Assembly: GCA_030035585.1 (NCBI GenBank)
Contig: CM057482.1
Span: 59,152,828 to 59,216,827, forward strand
DNA length: 64,000 nt
Direction: 5' to 3'
DNA from: Dugong dugon
Lineage: Eukaryota; Chordata; Mammalia; Sirenia; Dugongidae
How positions within the stretch are numbered: the stretch's first letter is position 1; each line of letters opens with the position of its first letter. Both the position numbers and the translations under genes were made by a program. Shown here piece after piece: positions 22,647 to 34,875 of the stretch. The notes beneath the pieces are model-generated. The model was not told where the DNA came from and did not search any database. It saw nothing but the letters and a program-made list of their open reading frames with translations.

Positions 22647-23800
22647 GGAGGGTGGGGCCAAGTTGGCAGAATGGCCAGATGCTTCCTGTCGTCCCTCTTA
22701 CAACAAAGACCTGAAAAAACAAGTGATTTGAATATATATGGCAATCTAGGAATGCTAATCATCAAAGACAAAGCTGAAGAATGGGACTGAGTAGCAGGTG
22801 GAAGAAAAGACAATTCAAAAACAGTAGAAACAGGCAACTATGGATCACGGGATAGCCAGTGTTCTGCTAGCTGAATCTGCACAGTGCATACAGGCTGAGG
22901 CAAGCAGCAACATCCCAAGCTGAAACCCACCCCATCTGGTGCAGTCAAACAGCACCGAATCTGCATGCACCTCCAGAACCAAACAGGAGCAACACTAGAC
23001 TTGTGAAGGTTAAGTGCACTGGCTCCAAAACCCTTCCCCCCACCAGAACTCCACAGCCAAGGTGTACTCCTTTCCCCTCACCCACTCCCTACCCCGCACC
23101 AACACCAATCCTTCAGCTTTAAACACCACTACCACCTAAGCCAGGAACTCACAGTAGGTCCAGAGGCACCTGCCCCTTCATCCAGCCACTGGTGCAAGGG
23201 GTCCACGGACTTGAAGCGCCCTTCACCTCCACCCCAGTGCCTTGCAGGCTAATCCAACACCACACGCCCTCATTAGCATAAAATAGGCAGGGCATCCACC
23301 TGAAGCCCATTCTCATCAGTAGCAGCCAAGTGAGAGCTGCAGATTTGTGACACTGGACACCACCTCATCTCCTAAGAAGGGGCCTTACCCACTGAAATCA
23401 GGGGCTTGAGAGCTGGCATTACCACTCACTGCATCTAGCTGCCCACAACAGGTGCTTCAGAATTAGTGGTGCCTCCCAATCCCTTCAGCCAACGGCACCA
23501 GACACCCAAGGATCAGCTGCACTACCCTCCCCACTACTGGCTCTAGTAGACAGGGACACACCCTTTATCTAGGTACCTGGGGAAAGCTAACAGTCCCCTG
23601 CCTTGCCCTGCACACCTCCCCCCACTGCAATCAGAAAAATAAAGCAAAAGAAATCGAAGAAAAAATTCAGATAATGGAGTTATCAGAACTGAATTATGAT
23701 TACCATGTTCAAAGGATTAGATGCTAGAATTTCAATTAAAAAATGGAAATTATTTTTAAATAAACAAAATTCCACAGTTTTACAGTTATTAAAATTAGGA
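22647..23800 (+). mobile_element. Orphan L1 5'UTR
   Basis: It begins ggagggtggggccaagttgg, matching the 5' end of the L1 that starts at 23806. It is collinear with that element's 5'UTR up to about 23640 (cacccaaggatcagctg..., ctgcaatcag). It then jumps to about 150 bp of other A-rich L1-like sequence. No ORF2 follows. It is either a separate, internally deleted insertion or a duplicated 5' end of the next L1. Confidence 0.75.
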
Positions 23801-23805
23801 GCTCA

Positions 23806-25227
23806 AGGTGGGGCCAAGATGCAGGAGTAATCAGATGCTTCCTGTGGTCCTTCTTAAAACCAAGACCCAAAAAAACAAGTGAATTGATTATATATGACAA
23901 TCTAGGAGCCTTGAACATCAAAGGCAAAGTTGAAGAATTGGACTGAGTGGCAAGGGGAGGCAAAGACAGCTCAGAAGCAGTGAGGAGTTGCAAGACCTGA
24001 CCTGGCAGGAACCAGCACCCTGCAGGCTGGATCAGCTGGACTTGTTTTCCACATTGGGCAAGACTGAGCAACGGAGAGTCTGCTCAACCCTCCAGAAAAA
24101 GCAAGAAGTGGTGCTCAATCGGCAAAAGATAAGTATATGCTTTTAACCTACTGTGCAGATCAAAAAACACCCCTTTGGGAAGAACTTCTCTCCCATTTAC
24201 CTAATCCCTCCCCACTCCGCACCAGGTTCAGGCTGGCTTCAGTGATTGCCTCGTCCCTTGGGCCGAAAGTAGGACTCGTCATGTGCCCTAAGCCATTCTC
24301 CCAGCTTGGGAGAGGGAACAAATCAACAAATGGGAAAAAATAATCTGCCAGCTCCCCTAAGAGGGGAAATCAGGGCAGGCACAGCTTCTTTGCCTAGGCA
24401 CAGGCATAAGGGGTCCACAGACTTTGAATGCCTTTCACCCCTGCATAGACCTGTGTGGGCCCATTTCAACAGCTTAAGCCCCCATTACCACAGTACAACA
24501 GAGTATGTACCTGAAGCCTAATTTCAACTGTATAGGCTATAAGGTGGAGTGCAGGTTCATGACATTTGACACTGCTCTGCCCAGGAAGCAGGGTCCTCAC
24601 CTACCCAAATCAGGGGCCTGAGGACTGGTAGCTCCACCCATGCCCGCTAGCCACCCATGAGAGGTGTCCAAGAATAAGTGGTGCTTCCCAGTCCTTACAG
24701 CCAACAGCATTAGGTGCCCATAGCCCAGCTGCCAAACACACCCACCTACGTGCTCTAGGGAACATGGACACGCTTTCCTCCTACTCATGGGCAGCCATCA
24801 GCCCCCTGTCTTGCTCAGTGCATGACCCCCTACTTCAGCCAGATACTTATGCCTACTCCAACCACCCCTGCCTGACTAGGACTGTAGGTGACAGCCTGCA
24901 CTACACACTTGGTGACCAACTCCCTGGACACATGAGCTGAATCAATACAAGAAAAGTAAATGGTATCTGATAACAGATCTAACCATCTGGTGACAGTACA
25001 TGAGAGCTTCAAAGGTGTCAATAATCAAACTAGCTCACACAAGCAGGTTATTTGGTTATATCAAAACAAAACAAGAATCTAGGACACAGTAAGCAAACAT
25101 AAAAATAAATAAATATAATAACTTATTGATGGCTCAGAGACAACAATCAATATCAAATCACATAAAGAGGTGGACCATGATGGCTTCAGAAAGCTCCCAA
25201 AACAAAGAACCAAGAAAACTTCTAGAG
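23806..25227 (+). mobile_element. Old L1 number 2, 5' part (5'UTR and start of ORF1)
   Basis: The 5' end is aaggtggggccaagatgcag. The 5'UTR extends to about 25176, and ORF1 starts with two Met codons (25177, 25180). The element is cut after about 17 codons by a younger L1 and resumes at 29728. The copy matches 1-815 of the window almost throughout. Confidence 0.92.
25215..25227 (+). repeat. Target-site duplication, left copy, of second nested L1
   Basis: aaaacttctagag is repeated as aaaacctctagag at 29715-29727, one mismatch in 13. Joining the host L1 across the insertion restores collinearity with 800-850. Confidence 0.9.
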
Positions 25228-25539
25228 ACTTCAGGCAACATGGCACTCTAGGCAGAAGCACCACGCCGTCCCTCCACAGCAAATATCAAAAAAACTAAGC
25301 CAAACAGTGAAAACAGCAATCCTGAAACCCTAAACATCAAATGAAAAGATAAAGAACTCAGCCAAGCACCAAATGGAATAAGAAACTGACAGAGAACAGA
25401 GACGAGGAGACATACATGGAGAGGTCCCCTATCAGCAAACGCAACACAGATCTGCCATCTTAGACTCCTATCAGACACCAGCAAATAGGGGTTATGAGAA
25501 AGCAGCCTCACAGAGGTTTCAGCAGGGGACAGAACAACC

Positions 25540-25885
25540 TGTAACTGGCAATATACACTTTCCCACTCCCCACCCTTCTTCACCCCCACTCACCCTCCTC
25601 TGCTTCCTGTGGCCACAGTCTCTTGGTCAGGAAGCACCAGCTGCTTGGATTCCACCCACCTGCACTGGCTGACTCCCTGAGTGCCATTTGTTGGCTGCTG
25701 GTGTTGCTTTTTTCCACTTCTTTGGATTTCTTCCTTACCTCTCACCACCTCCCCCTCTTTTGCTCAAATACCTGGCTCCGTATGCCATCTTTGCTTCTTC
25801 CTGAGGGGCTGTGGAGCTCTGTTCGAGTGAGGAACTGCTTCCCGGTCCACGCTACCATGCTGGTGGGATCCCAGGGCTTTTTTTG
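25540..25885 (+). repeat. Single 5'UTR A-B-C unit
   Basis: Module A ends near 25599, B starts with ctgcttcctgtggccac at 25600, and C starts near 25805 and ends at ggtgggatcccagggctttt. This is one copy of the unit that is multiplied at 5116-6332, and it explains most of the difference in 5'UTR length (1,577 versus 2,459 bp). Confidence 0.88.
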
Positions 25886-26804
25886 TTTGTTTGTTTTCAA
25901 CTGGTTGTTTGTTTTCTTCTTCTTTTCTCTGGCCGGGAAGTGCTGCGTGGCTTGGGACCCACCCCCTTAGCTCGTGCAGACACTCAGAGGGATCCCTGGG
26001 GGCATTTCTTTTTTGGTGGGCTTTTCTTGTTCTTTTTTTTTTTTAATTTGTTTTGTTTTGTTTCCCCCCTTTTTCCTTTTTTGTCTTTCTTCATTATTTA
26101 GTTTCTCGTCTCTCTATACCTTCCTTCCCTTCCTGTCCCCTGAATACCTGGCACGGAATACCTTTATGCCTCCTAGCCAGGCTGTACTTCAACATCTGGG
26201 AACAACTTCCCCAGAACACATAGTCCCACCAGTGGGATCCCTGGGAGCTTTGCTGTTCTTTTTTCTTTCTAATTTTTATTTATTCATTGTTTTGTTTGTT
26301 TTTTTTCTTCTTCTTCCCCTTTTTGTTTTTCTCCATTTCATAGTCCCTCATTTCTCCACTCCAATGGCAAGCTCCCTGAGCACTCTTTTTTGTTTGTATG
26401 TTTCTGGCTCTTGTTCGTCTCTCCTCTCTCCCATACCCATCTTAGCTCCACACTTAACAATCTCCCCCCTCCATCCTGCCTACCTGCATCATGCGCTGAA
26501 CATCAAACCACCAAGCAACACAGGCATGGCCTACCAGAACCTGTCCTGCACTGATTACCAACCTGGTGGCTGTAGTAAGTGCCACAAACAACCCATCCCA
26601 GCAACTTCTCTTCAGATAGACCTGCCCTGCTGTACCATATTAGAGAGACTGACCCTGCCAATTGGAGAAGTAGGTGAAAAGTGTCATGCTCACAGATGAG
26701 CAAATGACAAAGAACCCAAAGCTTGCCTGCTCAGACATAACCAAACAAAAAACAGGACGAAACAAACAAATCTACAATCAATAAATGAGAAAAATAACTA
26801 CTGA

Positions 26805-27815
26805 ATGCCCCAAAGACAGCAGACAATATCAAATCACTTACAAAAACAGGACAGGATGGTTCCAGTAGGCATCCAAAACAAAACACCAGATGACTTTCCA
26901 GTTGAAGAAAAGGCATTAGAATTACCTGATAGGGAATTCAAATGTCTAATACTCAGAATTATCCAAGAGTTGAAGCAAAAGGCAGACAAAAATGAGGAAA
27001 AAAATAGACAAATTCATGGAAAAGGCAGACAAATCTATGGAAAATACTGACAAAAAAATGGAAGCATTGAGCAAAATAATGCAGGAACAAAATGCCAAAA
27101 TAAATTCACAACTAGAAATTATGCAAAAACAACAATTAAAAATCCAAAAGATAAACAACAAGATTTCAGAAATGGGCAGTGCTCAGGAGAAGATTTGAAA
27201 TGGTGGAAGACAGGATCAGCGAAACTGAAGACAAACACTTGGATACAACTCTGTTTCAGGAAAACTCAGAAAAAAGAACAAAGAAAAATGAAGAGACCCT
27301 GAGAATTACGTTGGATACAATGAAAAGCAAAAATTTGTGAGTGACTGGAGTTCCAGAAAAGGGGGAGAAAACAGAAAACACAGAGAGGATCACTGAAGAA
27401 CTGCTGACAGAAAACTTCCTCAATATCATGAAAGATGAAAAGTTGGCCATCCAAGAAGCTCAACAAACCCCATATAGGATAGACCCCAAAAGAAAATCAC
27501 CAAGGCATATCATAATCACACTCTCCAAAACCAAAGACAAAGAATCCTGAGAGCAGCTCATGAAAAACAAGAGTCAAATACAGAGGAGAAACAAAAAGAC
27601 TAAGCTCATTATTCGGCAGAAACCATGCAGGCAAGAAAGCAATGGGATGAGATATACAAAACCTTGAAAGAAAAAAATTGCCAGCCAAGAATATAATATA
27701 TCCTGCAAATCTCTCAGTCAAATATGATGGTGAAATTAGGACATTTCCAGATAAACAGAAATTAAGGGAATATGTAAAAACCAAACCAAACTTACAAGAC
27801 TTATTAAAGGGAATA
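26805..27815 (+). pseudogene. L1 ORF1, disrupted, in second nested L1
   Basis: It starts MPQRQQTISNHL and carries the coiled-coil region with an expanded K-F-M-E-K repeat near 27010-27060. Frameshifts occur near 26990 and 27175. A TGA (27338-27340) stands at the same codon as the stop in the 9-kb copy. Further shifts lie near 27540-27610. The C-terminal domain is recognisable up to LLKGI. It is non-functional. Confidence 0.88.
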
Positions 27816-28264
27816 CTTCCATCTGAGAACAAACAACATCAGCTCACAGACTGAATCTAGGACACAGGATCATACCAGCCAGATGCCAATCTAGGAAATG
27901 AACTCTCAAGGACTATCCAAAACCAAAAGAAATACAACAGGGAATCAGAGCCGTTAATCTGTAAAGACAACAACATCAGAACAATAAAAGAGGGAATAAA
28001 CGGTGTAAGTATAGAACCCTCTAATGAAGAGGAAGGCAAGGCAATACCAAGTAATAATAGACTGCTTCAAACTTAGAAAAATAAGGGTAAATTTCACAGT
28101 AACCACAAAGAAAGTTAACAAACATACTCATCAAAATAAAAAGGGAAAACATAAAGTCTCAGTAAAAACATAACCTACAAAAACAAAAGAAATGAAAAAA
28201 AAATCCACAAACAAAAGGAATTCAGCACAGGAGGGTAAGAAGAACAAAGAGAATGTCAGCACCA

Positions 28265-28293
28265 CAAAAAAAAAAAAAAAAAAAAAAAAAAAA
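28265..28293 (+). repeat. Poly(A) run in the L1 inter-ORF region
   Basis: About 28 consecutive A lie at the place where the 9-kb copy has only a short A-run (8695-8702), suggesting slippage expansion. Confidence 0.85.
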
Positions 28294-28302
28294 CACTACA
28301 AA

Positions 28303-28546
28303 ATGACAGCAATAAACTCACATCTATCGATAATTACACTGAATGTGAATGGACTCGATGCACCCATAAAGAGATGGAGAGTGAAACAAACTATGGTACA
28401 CACACACAGTGGAGTACTACGCAATGATAAAGAACAATGATGAATCTGCGAAGCATCTCATAACATGGATGAAACTGGAGGATATTCTGCTGAGTGAAAT
28501 AAGTCAATTACAAAAGGACAAATATTGTATGAGACCTTTACTGTAA
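28303..28546 (+). pseudogene. L1 ORF2 remnant joined across a 3.6-kb deletion
   Basis: The first 27 codons (MTAINSHLSIITLNVN...) of the endonuclease are fused at 28383/28384 to the C-terminal tail of ORF2, ending at TAA 28544-28546. All catalytic parts of the endonuclease after N-V-N-G and the entire reverse transcriptase are missing. Confidence 0.9.
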
Positions 28547-29714
28547 AAACTCATGAAAAAGTTAACACACAAAAAGTAACAATCTTTCTTGGTTACGAGG
28601 GACTGGAGGAGTGGGGGGAATACTAAAAAAGCAATAGATAAGTGGTATCTTTGGTGAAGGGTGAGATAGGAAATGATACTGGAGAAGCCAGCACAACTTG
28701 TCCAAGGAAAGGTCATGGAAGCTCCATAGACGTATCCAAACTCGCTGAGGGACTGAATTGCTGGGCGGAGGGCTGTGGGGACCATGGTCTCGGGGAATAT
28801 CTACCTCAATTAGCATAACACAGTTTATAAAGACAGTGTTTTACATTCTACCTTGGTGTGTAGCATCTGGGGTCTTAAAAGCTTGTGAGCAGCCATCTAA
28901 GCTACTCCACTGGTCTCACCCCTTTGGGAGCAAGGGAGAAGGAAGAGAAAAGGATGCAATGAAAAGATTATTTCAAAGGACTATTGGACCACAGCTACCA
29001 AGGCCTCCACCAGACTGAGTCCAGTACAGCTAGATGGTGCCCAGCTATCACCACTGACTGCTCTAACCAAGATCACAACAGAGGATTCTGGACAGAGCTG
29101 GAGAAGGAAGTAGAACAAAATTCTAACAACACAAAAAAGACCAGATTTACTGGCCTGAAAGAGACTGGAGAAACCCCGACAGTATGGCCCCCGGACACCC
29201 TTTTAGCTCAGTGGTGAAGTCACTTCTGAGGTTCACCATTCAGTCGCGGATTGGACAGCCCCATAAAACAAAATGGGACTAATGAGGCACAGCAGTCCAG
29301 GGACAAGGACTAGAAGGCAGAAGGGGACAGGAAAGCTGGTGATAAGGAACCCAAGGTTGAGTAAGGACAGTGTTGACATGTAGTGGGTTGTTAACCATTA
29401 TCATAGGGAAACATGTGTACTAACTATTTAATGAGGAACAGTTTTGTTCTGTAAACCTTCATCTAAAGTGAGAATAGCAGCACAACTAGAAGAATGTAGT
29501 CAATGTCTGAACTGTGCATGTAGAAATTTTTGAAATGGTGTATCTTTGGCTATGTATATTTTCACCAAAAAAAAAAAAAAAGGTCAAGAAAGGAGAGGGT
29601 TGACATGTCGTGGGGTTGTTAACCAATGTCATAAAACAATATGTGTACTTACTGTTTAATGAGGGACTATTTGTTCTGTAAATTTTCACCTAAAGTACAA
29701 TAAAAGGAAAAAAA
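28547..29714 (+). other. L1 3'UTR of second nested L1
   Basis: It is collinear with 12532-13719, including the duplicated tail modules (about 29367-29472 and 29597-29702) separated by an A-run. It ends in AATAAA and an A-tail with no extra transduced DNA. Confidence 0.85.
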
Positions 29715-29727
29715 AAAACCTCTAGAG
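29715..29727 (+). repeat. Target-site duplication, right copy
   Basis: aaaacctctagag pairs with 25215-25227; ORF1 of old L1 number 2 resumes at gaagagaacttc. Confidence 0.88.
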
Positions 29728-30628
29728 GAAGAGAACTTCTTGGAATTACCAGGGGTAGAATTCAAAATATTAATATACACAGCTCTTCAAGAAATCAGGA
29801 AGGATATCAGACAAAATGCAGAACAATTCAAGGAACACACAGTCAAAATAACAGAGGAACTTAAGAAGGTTATACAAGAGCATAATGACAAATTTAACAG
29901 GCAGCAAGAATCCATAGAGAGATAGCAAACAGAAATTCAAAAGATTAACAATAAAATTTCTGAATTAAACAACGCAACAGAAAGTCATAGGAGTAAAATT
30001 GAGGCAATGAAGGTCAGAATTAGTGAGACTGAACCTAGAGCACTTAACACCAACTTATTTGAGGAAAATCAGATAAAAGAATTTTTAAAAAATGAAGAAA
30101 CTCTAAGAATTATGTTGGACTCTATCAAGAGAAATAACCTACGAGTGACTGGAGTACCAGAATGGGGGAGAGGAGATAACAGAAAATACAGAGAGAATTG
30201 TTGAAGATTTGTTGGCAGAAACCTTTCCTGATATCATGAAAGATGAGAAGATATCTATCCAAGAAGCTCATCAAACCTCACACAAGGTAGATACCAAAAG
30301 GAAGTCACCAAAACATATTATAATCAAACTTGCCAAAATCAAAGTTAAAGAGAGAATTTTAAGAGTGGCTATGGATAAACGCAAAGTCATCTACAAATGA
30401 GAGTCAATAAGACTAAGCTCGGACTACTCAGCAGAAACCATGCAGGCAAGAAGGCAATCGGATGACATATACAAAGCTTTGAAGGAAAAAAATTGCCAAC
30501 CAAGAATTAAATATCCAGTAAAAATGTTTCTCAAATATGATGAAGAAATTAGGGTATTTCTAGATAAATGGAAGTTTATGAAATTTGTAAAAATCAAACC
30601 AAAATTAAAAGAAATACTAAATGTTTAG
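29728..30628 (+). pseudogene. L1 ORF1, main part, old L1 number 2
   Basis: This holds the coiled coil (I-Q-E-H-N-D-K-F-N-R-Q-Q), an RRM-like segment (N-L-R-V-T-G-V-P-E near 30140) and the C-terminal domain (M-Q-A-R-R-Q-S). Arg CGA is retained where the two younger copies have TGA. Stops (TAG at 29923-29925, TGA at 30398-30400) and a frameshift near 30205 break the frame. ORF1 starts upstream at 25177, before the inserted L1. Confidence 0.87.
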
Positions 30629-31046
30629 AAAATCCATAACATCAGATAACAACCCAAGAGTAGAACACAGGACAGAACAACCAGATATCAATCTAGATAG
30701 AGAAGTCACAAATAACTCCAAGCTAAAACACTGAAAATAAGGAAACAGAGGTGTCAATATGTAAAAGATGAAACGTTAAAACAAAAAAGAGGGACTAAAT
30801 AATGTAGTCATATATCTTCCATATGGAGAGGTAGTCCAGGAGATACAAATAAATAAAAGATTGGTTTAAACTTAGAATAATAGAGGTAAATATTAAGATA
30901 ACCCCAAAGGAAACTAACAATCTTACACACCAAAATGAAAAAAATAAAGACTCAGCAAAAACAAAATCAATAGCAATGAAAAGAAAATATATATAGAAAA
31001 ACAATTCAGCACAGAGAATTGAGTGGAAAAAAGAAACTGTCAACAA

Positions 31047-31061
31047 CACACACACACACAG
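31047..31061 (+). repeat. Short (CA)n microsatellite inside L1
   Basis: A run of about seven CA units lies just before the ORF2 start of old L1 number 2. Confidence 0.8.
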
Positions 31062-31072
31062 AAGCCATCAAA

Positions 31073-34000
31073 ATGACAGCACTGAACTCATACTTAACAA
31101 TAATTACACTGAATGTAAATGGACTAAAGGTACCAACAAAGAGAGAGTGGCAGAATGGATAAAAAACATGATCCACTTGTCTGCTGCTTACAAGAGACAC
31201 ACCTTAGCCTCAAAGACACAAACAAACTAAAACTCAAAGGATGGAAAACATATATCTAGCAAACAACAATCAAAAAAAGAGCAGGAGTGGAGATACTAAT
31301 CTCTGACAAAATAAACTTTAAAATAAAATCCACCACAAAGGATAAGGAAAGACACAAATGATTAAAGGGTCAATACACCAGGAGGACATAACCATAGTAC
31401 ATATTTATGCACCCAATGACAGGGCTCCGAAATACATAAAACAAACTCTAACAGCACTGAAAAGAGAGACAGACAGCTCTACAATAACAGTAGGAGACTT
31501 CAACACACCACTTTTGGTGAAGGACAGAACATCCATAGAAAAGCTCAATACAGACAGGGAAGATCTAAATGCCACAATCAACCAATTTGATCTCATAGAC
31601 ATGTAACAAACACTCCACCCTACAGCAGCTGAGTATATTTTCTTTTCCAGTACACGTGGAACATTCTCCAGAATGGACCACATATTAGGCCATAAAGCAA
31701 GCTTAAACAGAATCCAAAGCATTGAAATATTCAAAGCATCTTTTCTGACCATAAAGCCATAAAAGTAGAAATCAATAACAGAAAACACACGGAAAAAAAA
31801 AAACAAACACATGGAAACTGAACAACACCTTGCTCAAAAACTACTGGGTTACAGAAGAAATTAAGGATGGAATAGAAATTCATAGAATCAAACAAGAATG
31901 AAAACACAGCCTACCAGAATCTTTGGGACACCGCAAAAGCAGTGCTCAGAGGTCAGTTTATAGCAATAAATGCACACATGCAAAAAGAAGAAAGGGCCAT
32001 AATTAAAACATTAACCCTACAACTGGAACAAGTAGAAAGAGAGCAGCAAAAGAAGTCCTCAGGTGCCAGAAGAAAGGAAATAATTAGAATTAGAGCAGAA
32101 TTAAATGAAATAGAGAATAGAAAAAAATTGAAAGAGTTAACAAGTCCAAAAGCTGGTTCTTTGAAAAGATCAACAAAATTGACAAACTACTGGTCAAACT
32201 GACAAAAGAAAAACAGAAGAGGAAGCAAATAACCCAAATAAGAAATGAGATGGGTGATATCACAACAGACCCAACTGAAATTAAAAGAATCATAACAGAA
32301 CATTATGAAAAATTGTACTCTAACAAATTTGAAATTCTAGAGGAAATGGACAAATTTCCAGAAACATATTACCTACCTAAAGTAACACAAAAAGAGGTAG
32401 AACAACTAAATAAACTTATAACACAAGAAGAGATTTAAAAGGTAATTTTAAAACTACCAACAAAAAAAAGGCCCTAGCCCTGATGGTTTCATTGAAGAAT
32501 TCTACCAACCTTTTAGAGAAGAGTTAACATTACTACTACTAAAGGTATTTCAGGGCATAGAAAAGGATAGAATACTTGCAAACTCATTCTATGAAGTCAG
32601 CATAATCCTGATACAAACACCAGGTAAAGACACCACACAAAAAAGAAAATTACAGACCGATAACCCTCATGAACATAGATGTAAAAATCCTCAATAAAAC
32701 TCTAGCCAATAAAATTGAACAACATATCAAAAAACTAATTCACCATGACCAAGTGGGATTCATAGCAGGTATACAGGGATGGTTCAGCATTCGAAAAACA
32801 ATCAATGTAATCCATCACATAAATAAAAGACAAGAACCACATGATCTTATCAATTGATGTAGAGATGCATTTGACAAAGTCTAACCCCCACTCATGATAA
32901 AAACTCTCAGCAAAATAGGAATAGAAGGGAAATTCCTCACCATAATAAAGGGCATTTATATGAAGCCAACAGCCATCATCATCCTAAATGGAGAGAGTCC
33001 AAAAGCATTCCCCTTGAAAACGGGAAGCAGACAAGGATGTCCTTTATCACCACTCTTATTCAACATTGTGCTGGAGGTCCTAGCCAGAGCAGTTAGGCTA
33101 CAAAAAGAAATAAAGGGCATCCAAATTGATAAGGAAGAAGTCAGAGTATCTCTATTTGCAGATGATATGATCTTATACACAGAAAACCCCAAAGAATCCA
33201 CAAGAAAACTCCTGTAACTAATAGATTTCAGCAAAGTTTCAGGATATAATATAAACATACAAAAATCAGCTGAATTCCTCTACACCAACAAAGAGAACTT
33301 AGAAGAGGAAATCAGCAAATCAATATCATTTACAAAACCTCCCAAGAAGAAAAAATACTTAGGAATAAACCTTACCAGAGATGTAAAAGACCTATACAAA
33401 GAAAACAACAAGACACTACTGCAAGAAACCAAAAGAGACCTACATAAGTGGAAAAACATACCTTGCTCATGGATAGGAAGACTCAACATTGTGAAAACGT
33501 CAGTTCTACCCAAAGTGATCTGCAGATACAATGCAATCCTGATCCATATTCCAACAGCACTTTTTAATGAGATGGAGAAGCAAATCACCAACTTCATATG
33601 GAAAATAAAGAGACCCCAGATAAGTAAAGCATTACTGAAGAAAAACAGCAAAGTGGGAGACCTCACATTACCTGATTTTAGAACTTATTATACCGCCACA
33701 ACAGTCAAACCTGCCTGGTACTGGTACAACAACAGATATATAGACCAATACAAGAAAATTGAGATTCCAGACATAAATTCATCCACTTATGGGCAGCTGA
33801 TATTTGACAAAGGCCCAGAGTCTGTTACATGGGAAAAAGAAAGTCTCTTTAACAAATGGTGCTGACATAACTGGATATTCATCTGCAAAAAAAGAAAGAA
33901 GACCCATACCTCACACCATGTTCAGAAACTAACTCAAAATGGATCAAAGATCTAAATATAAAACCTAAAAAAATAAAGATCATGGAAGAAAATATAGGGA

Positions 34001-34875
34001 CAATGCTAAGAGCCCTAATACTTGGCATAAACAGAATAGAAAACATTCCTAACAATGTACAAACACCAGAAGAGAAACTAGATAACTGGGAGCTCCTAAA
34101 AATCAAACACATATGCTCATTAAAAAAAACTTCACCAAAAGAGTAAAAAGACAAACTACAGAGTGGGGAAAAAAAAATTGGCCATGACAAATGTGATCAG
34201 GATCTAATCTCTATAATCTACAAGATACTGAAAAACCTCAACAACAAAAAGCCAAACAACCCAATTAAAAAATGGGCAAAGGATATGAACAGGCACTTCA
34301 CCAAAGAAGACATTCAGTGGGCTGCCAGATACATGAGGAAATGCGCACGAACATTAGCCATTAGAGAAATGCAAATCAAAACTACAATGAGATACCATCT
34401 CACCCCAACAAAGCTAGCATTAAACCAAAAAACACAAAATAATAAATCTTGGAAAGGTTGTGGAGAGCCTGGAACACTTACACACTGTTGGTGGGATGTA
34501 AAGTGGTACAACCAGTTTGGAAATCAATTTGGCGCTTCCTTAAAAAGCTAGAAATAGAAGTACCATATGATCCAGCAATCCCACTCTTTGGAATATATCC
34601 TAGAGAAATAAGAGCCGTCACACGAAGAGATATATGCACACCCATGTTCACTGCATCACTGTTCACAATAGCAAAAAGATGGAAACATCCTAGGTGCCAA
34701 TCAACAGATGAATGGATAAACAAATTATGGTATATCCACACAATGGAATACTACACAACGATAAAGAACAATGATGAAGCAGTAAAACATAACATGGAGG
34801 GAACTGGAGGTCATTACACTGAGTGAATTTAGTCAGTCACAAAAGGACAAATATTGTATGAGACCTCTATTATAA
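31073..34875 (+). pseudogene. L1 ORF2, old L1 number 2
   Basis: The frame starts MTALNSYLTIITLNVN. The endonuclease keeps L-Q-E-T-H-L near 31190 and V-G-D-F-N-T near 31490. The reverse transcriptase keeps F-A-D-D at 33155-33166. Many stops and shifts are present, for example TAA near 31604, TAA at 32436-32438, shifts near 31870, 32465 and 32845, and a TAA at 33215-33217. It ends RPLL before TAA at 34873-34875. It is non-functional. Confidence 0.88.

Larger units (their letters stand above)
25228..29714 (+). mobile_element. Second nested L1, internally deleted (4.5 kb)
   Basis: It is the same subfamily as the element at 4804-13804. It has a 5'UTR with a single A-B-C unit (25228-26804), a broken ORF1 (26805-27815), the first 27 codons of ORF2, then a direct jump to the last part of ORF2 (junction 28383/28384), a 3'UTR and an A-tail. 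Relative to the 9-kb copy, 3,574 bp (equivalent to 8795-12368) are missing. A 13-bp target duplication shows it inserted as a unit. It is plus strand. Confidence 0.93.
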
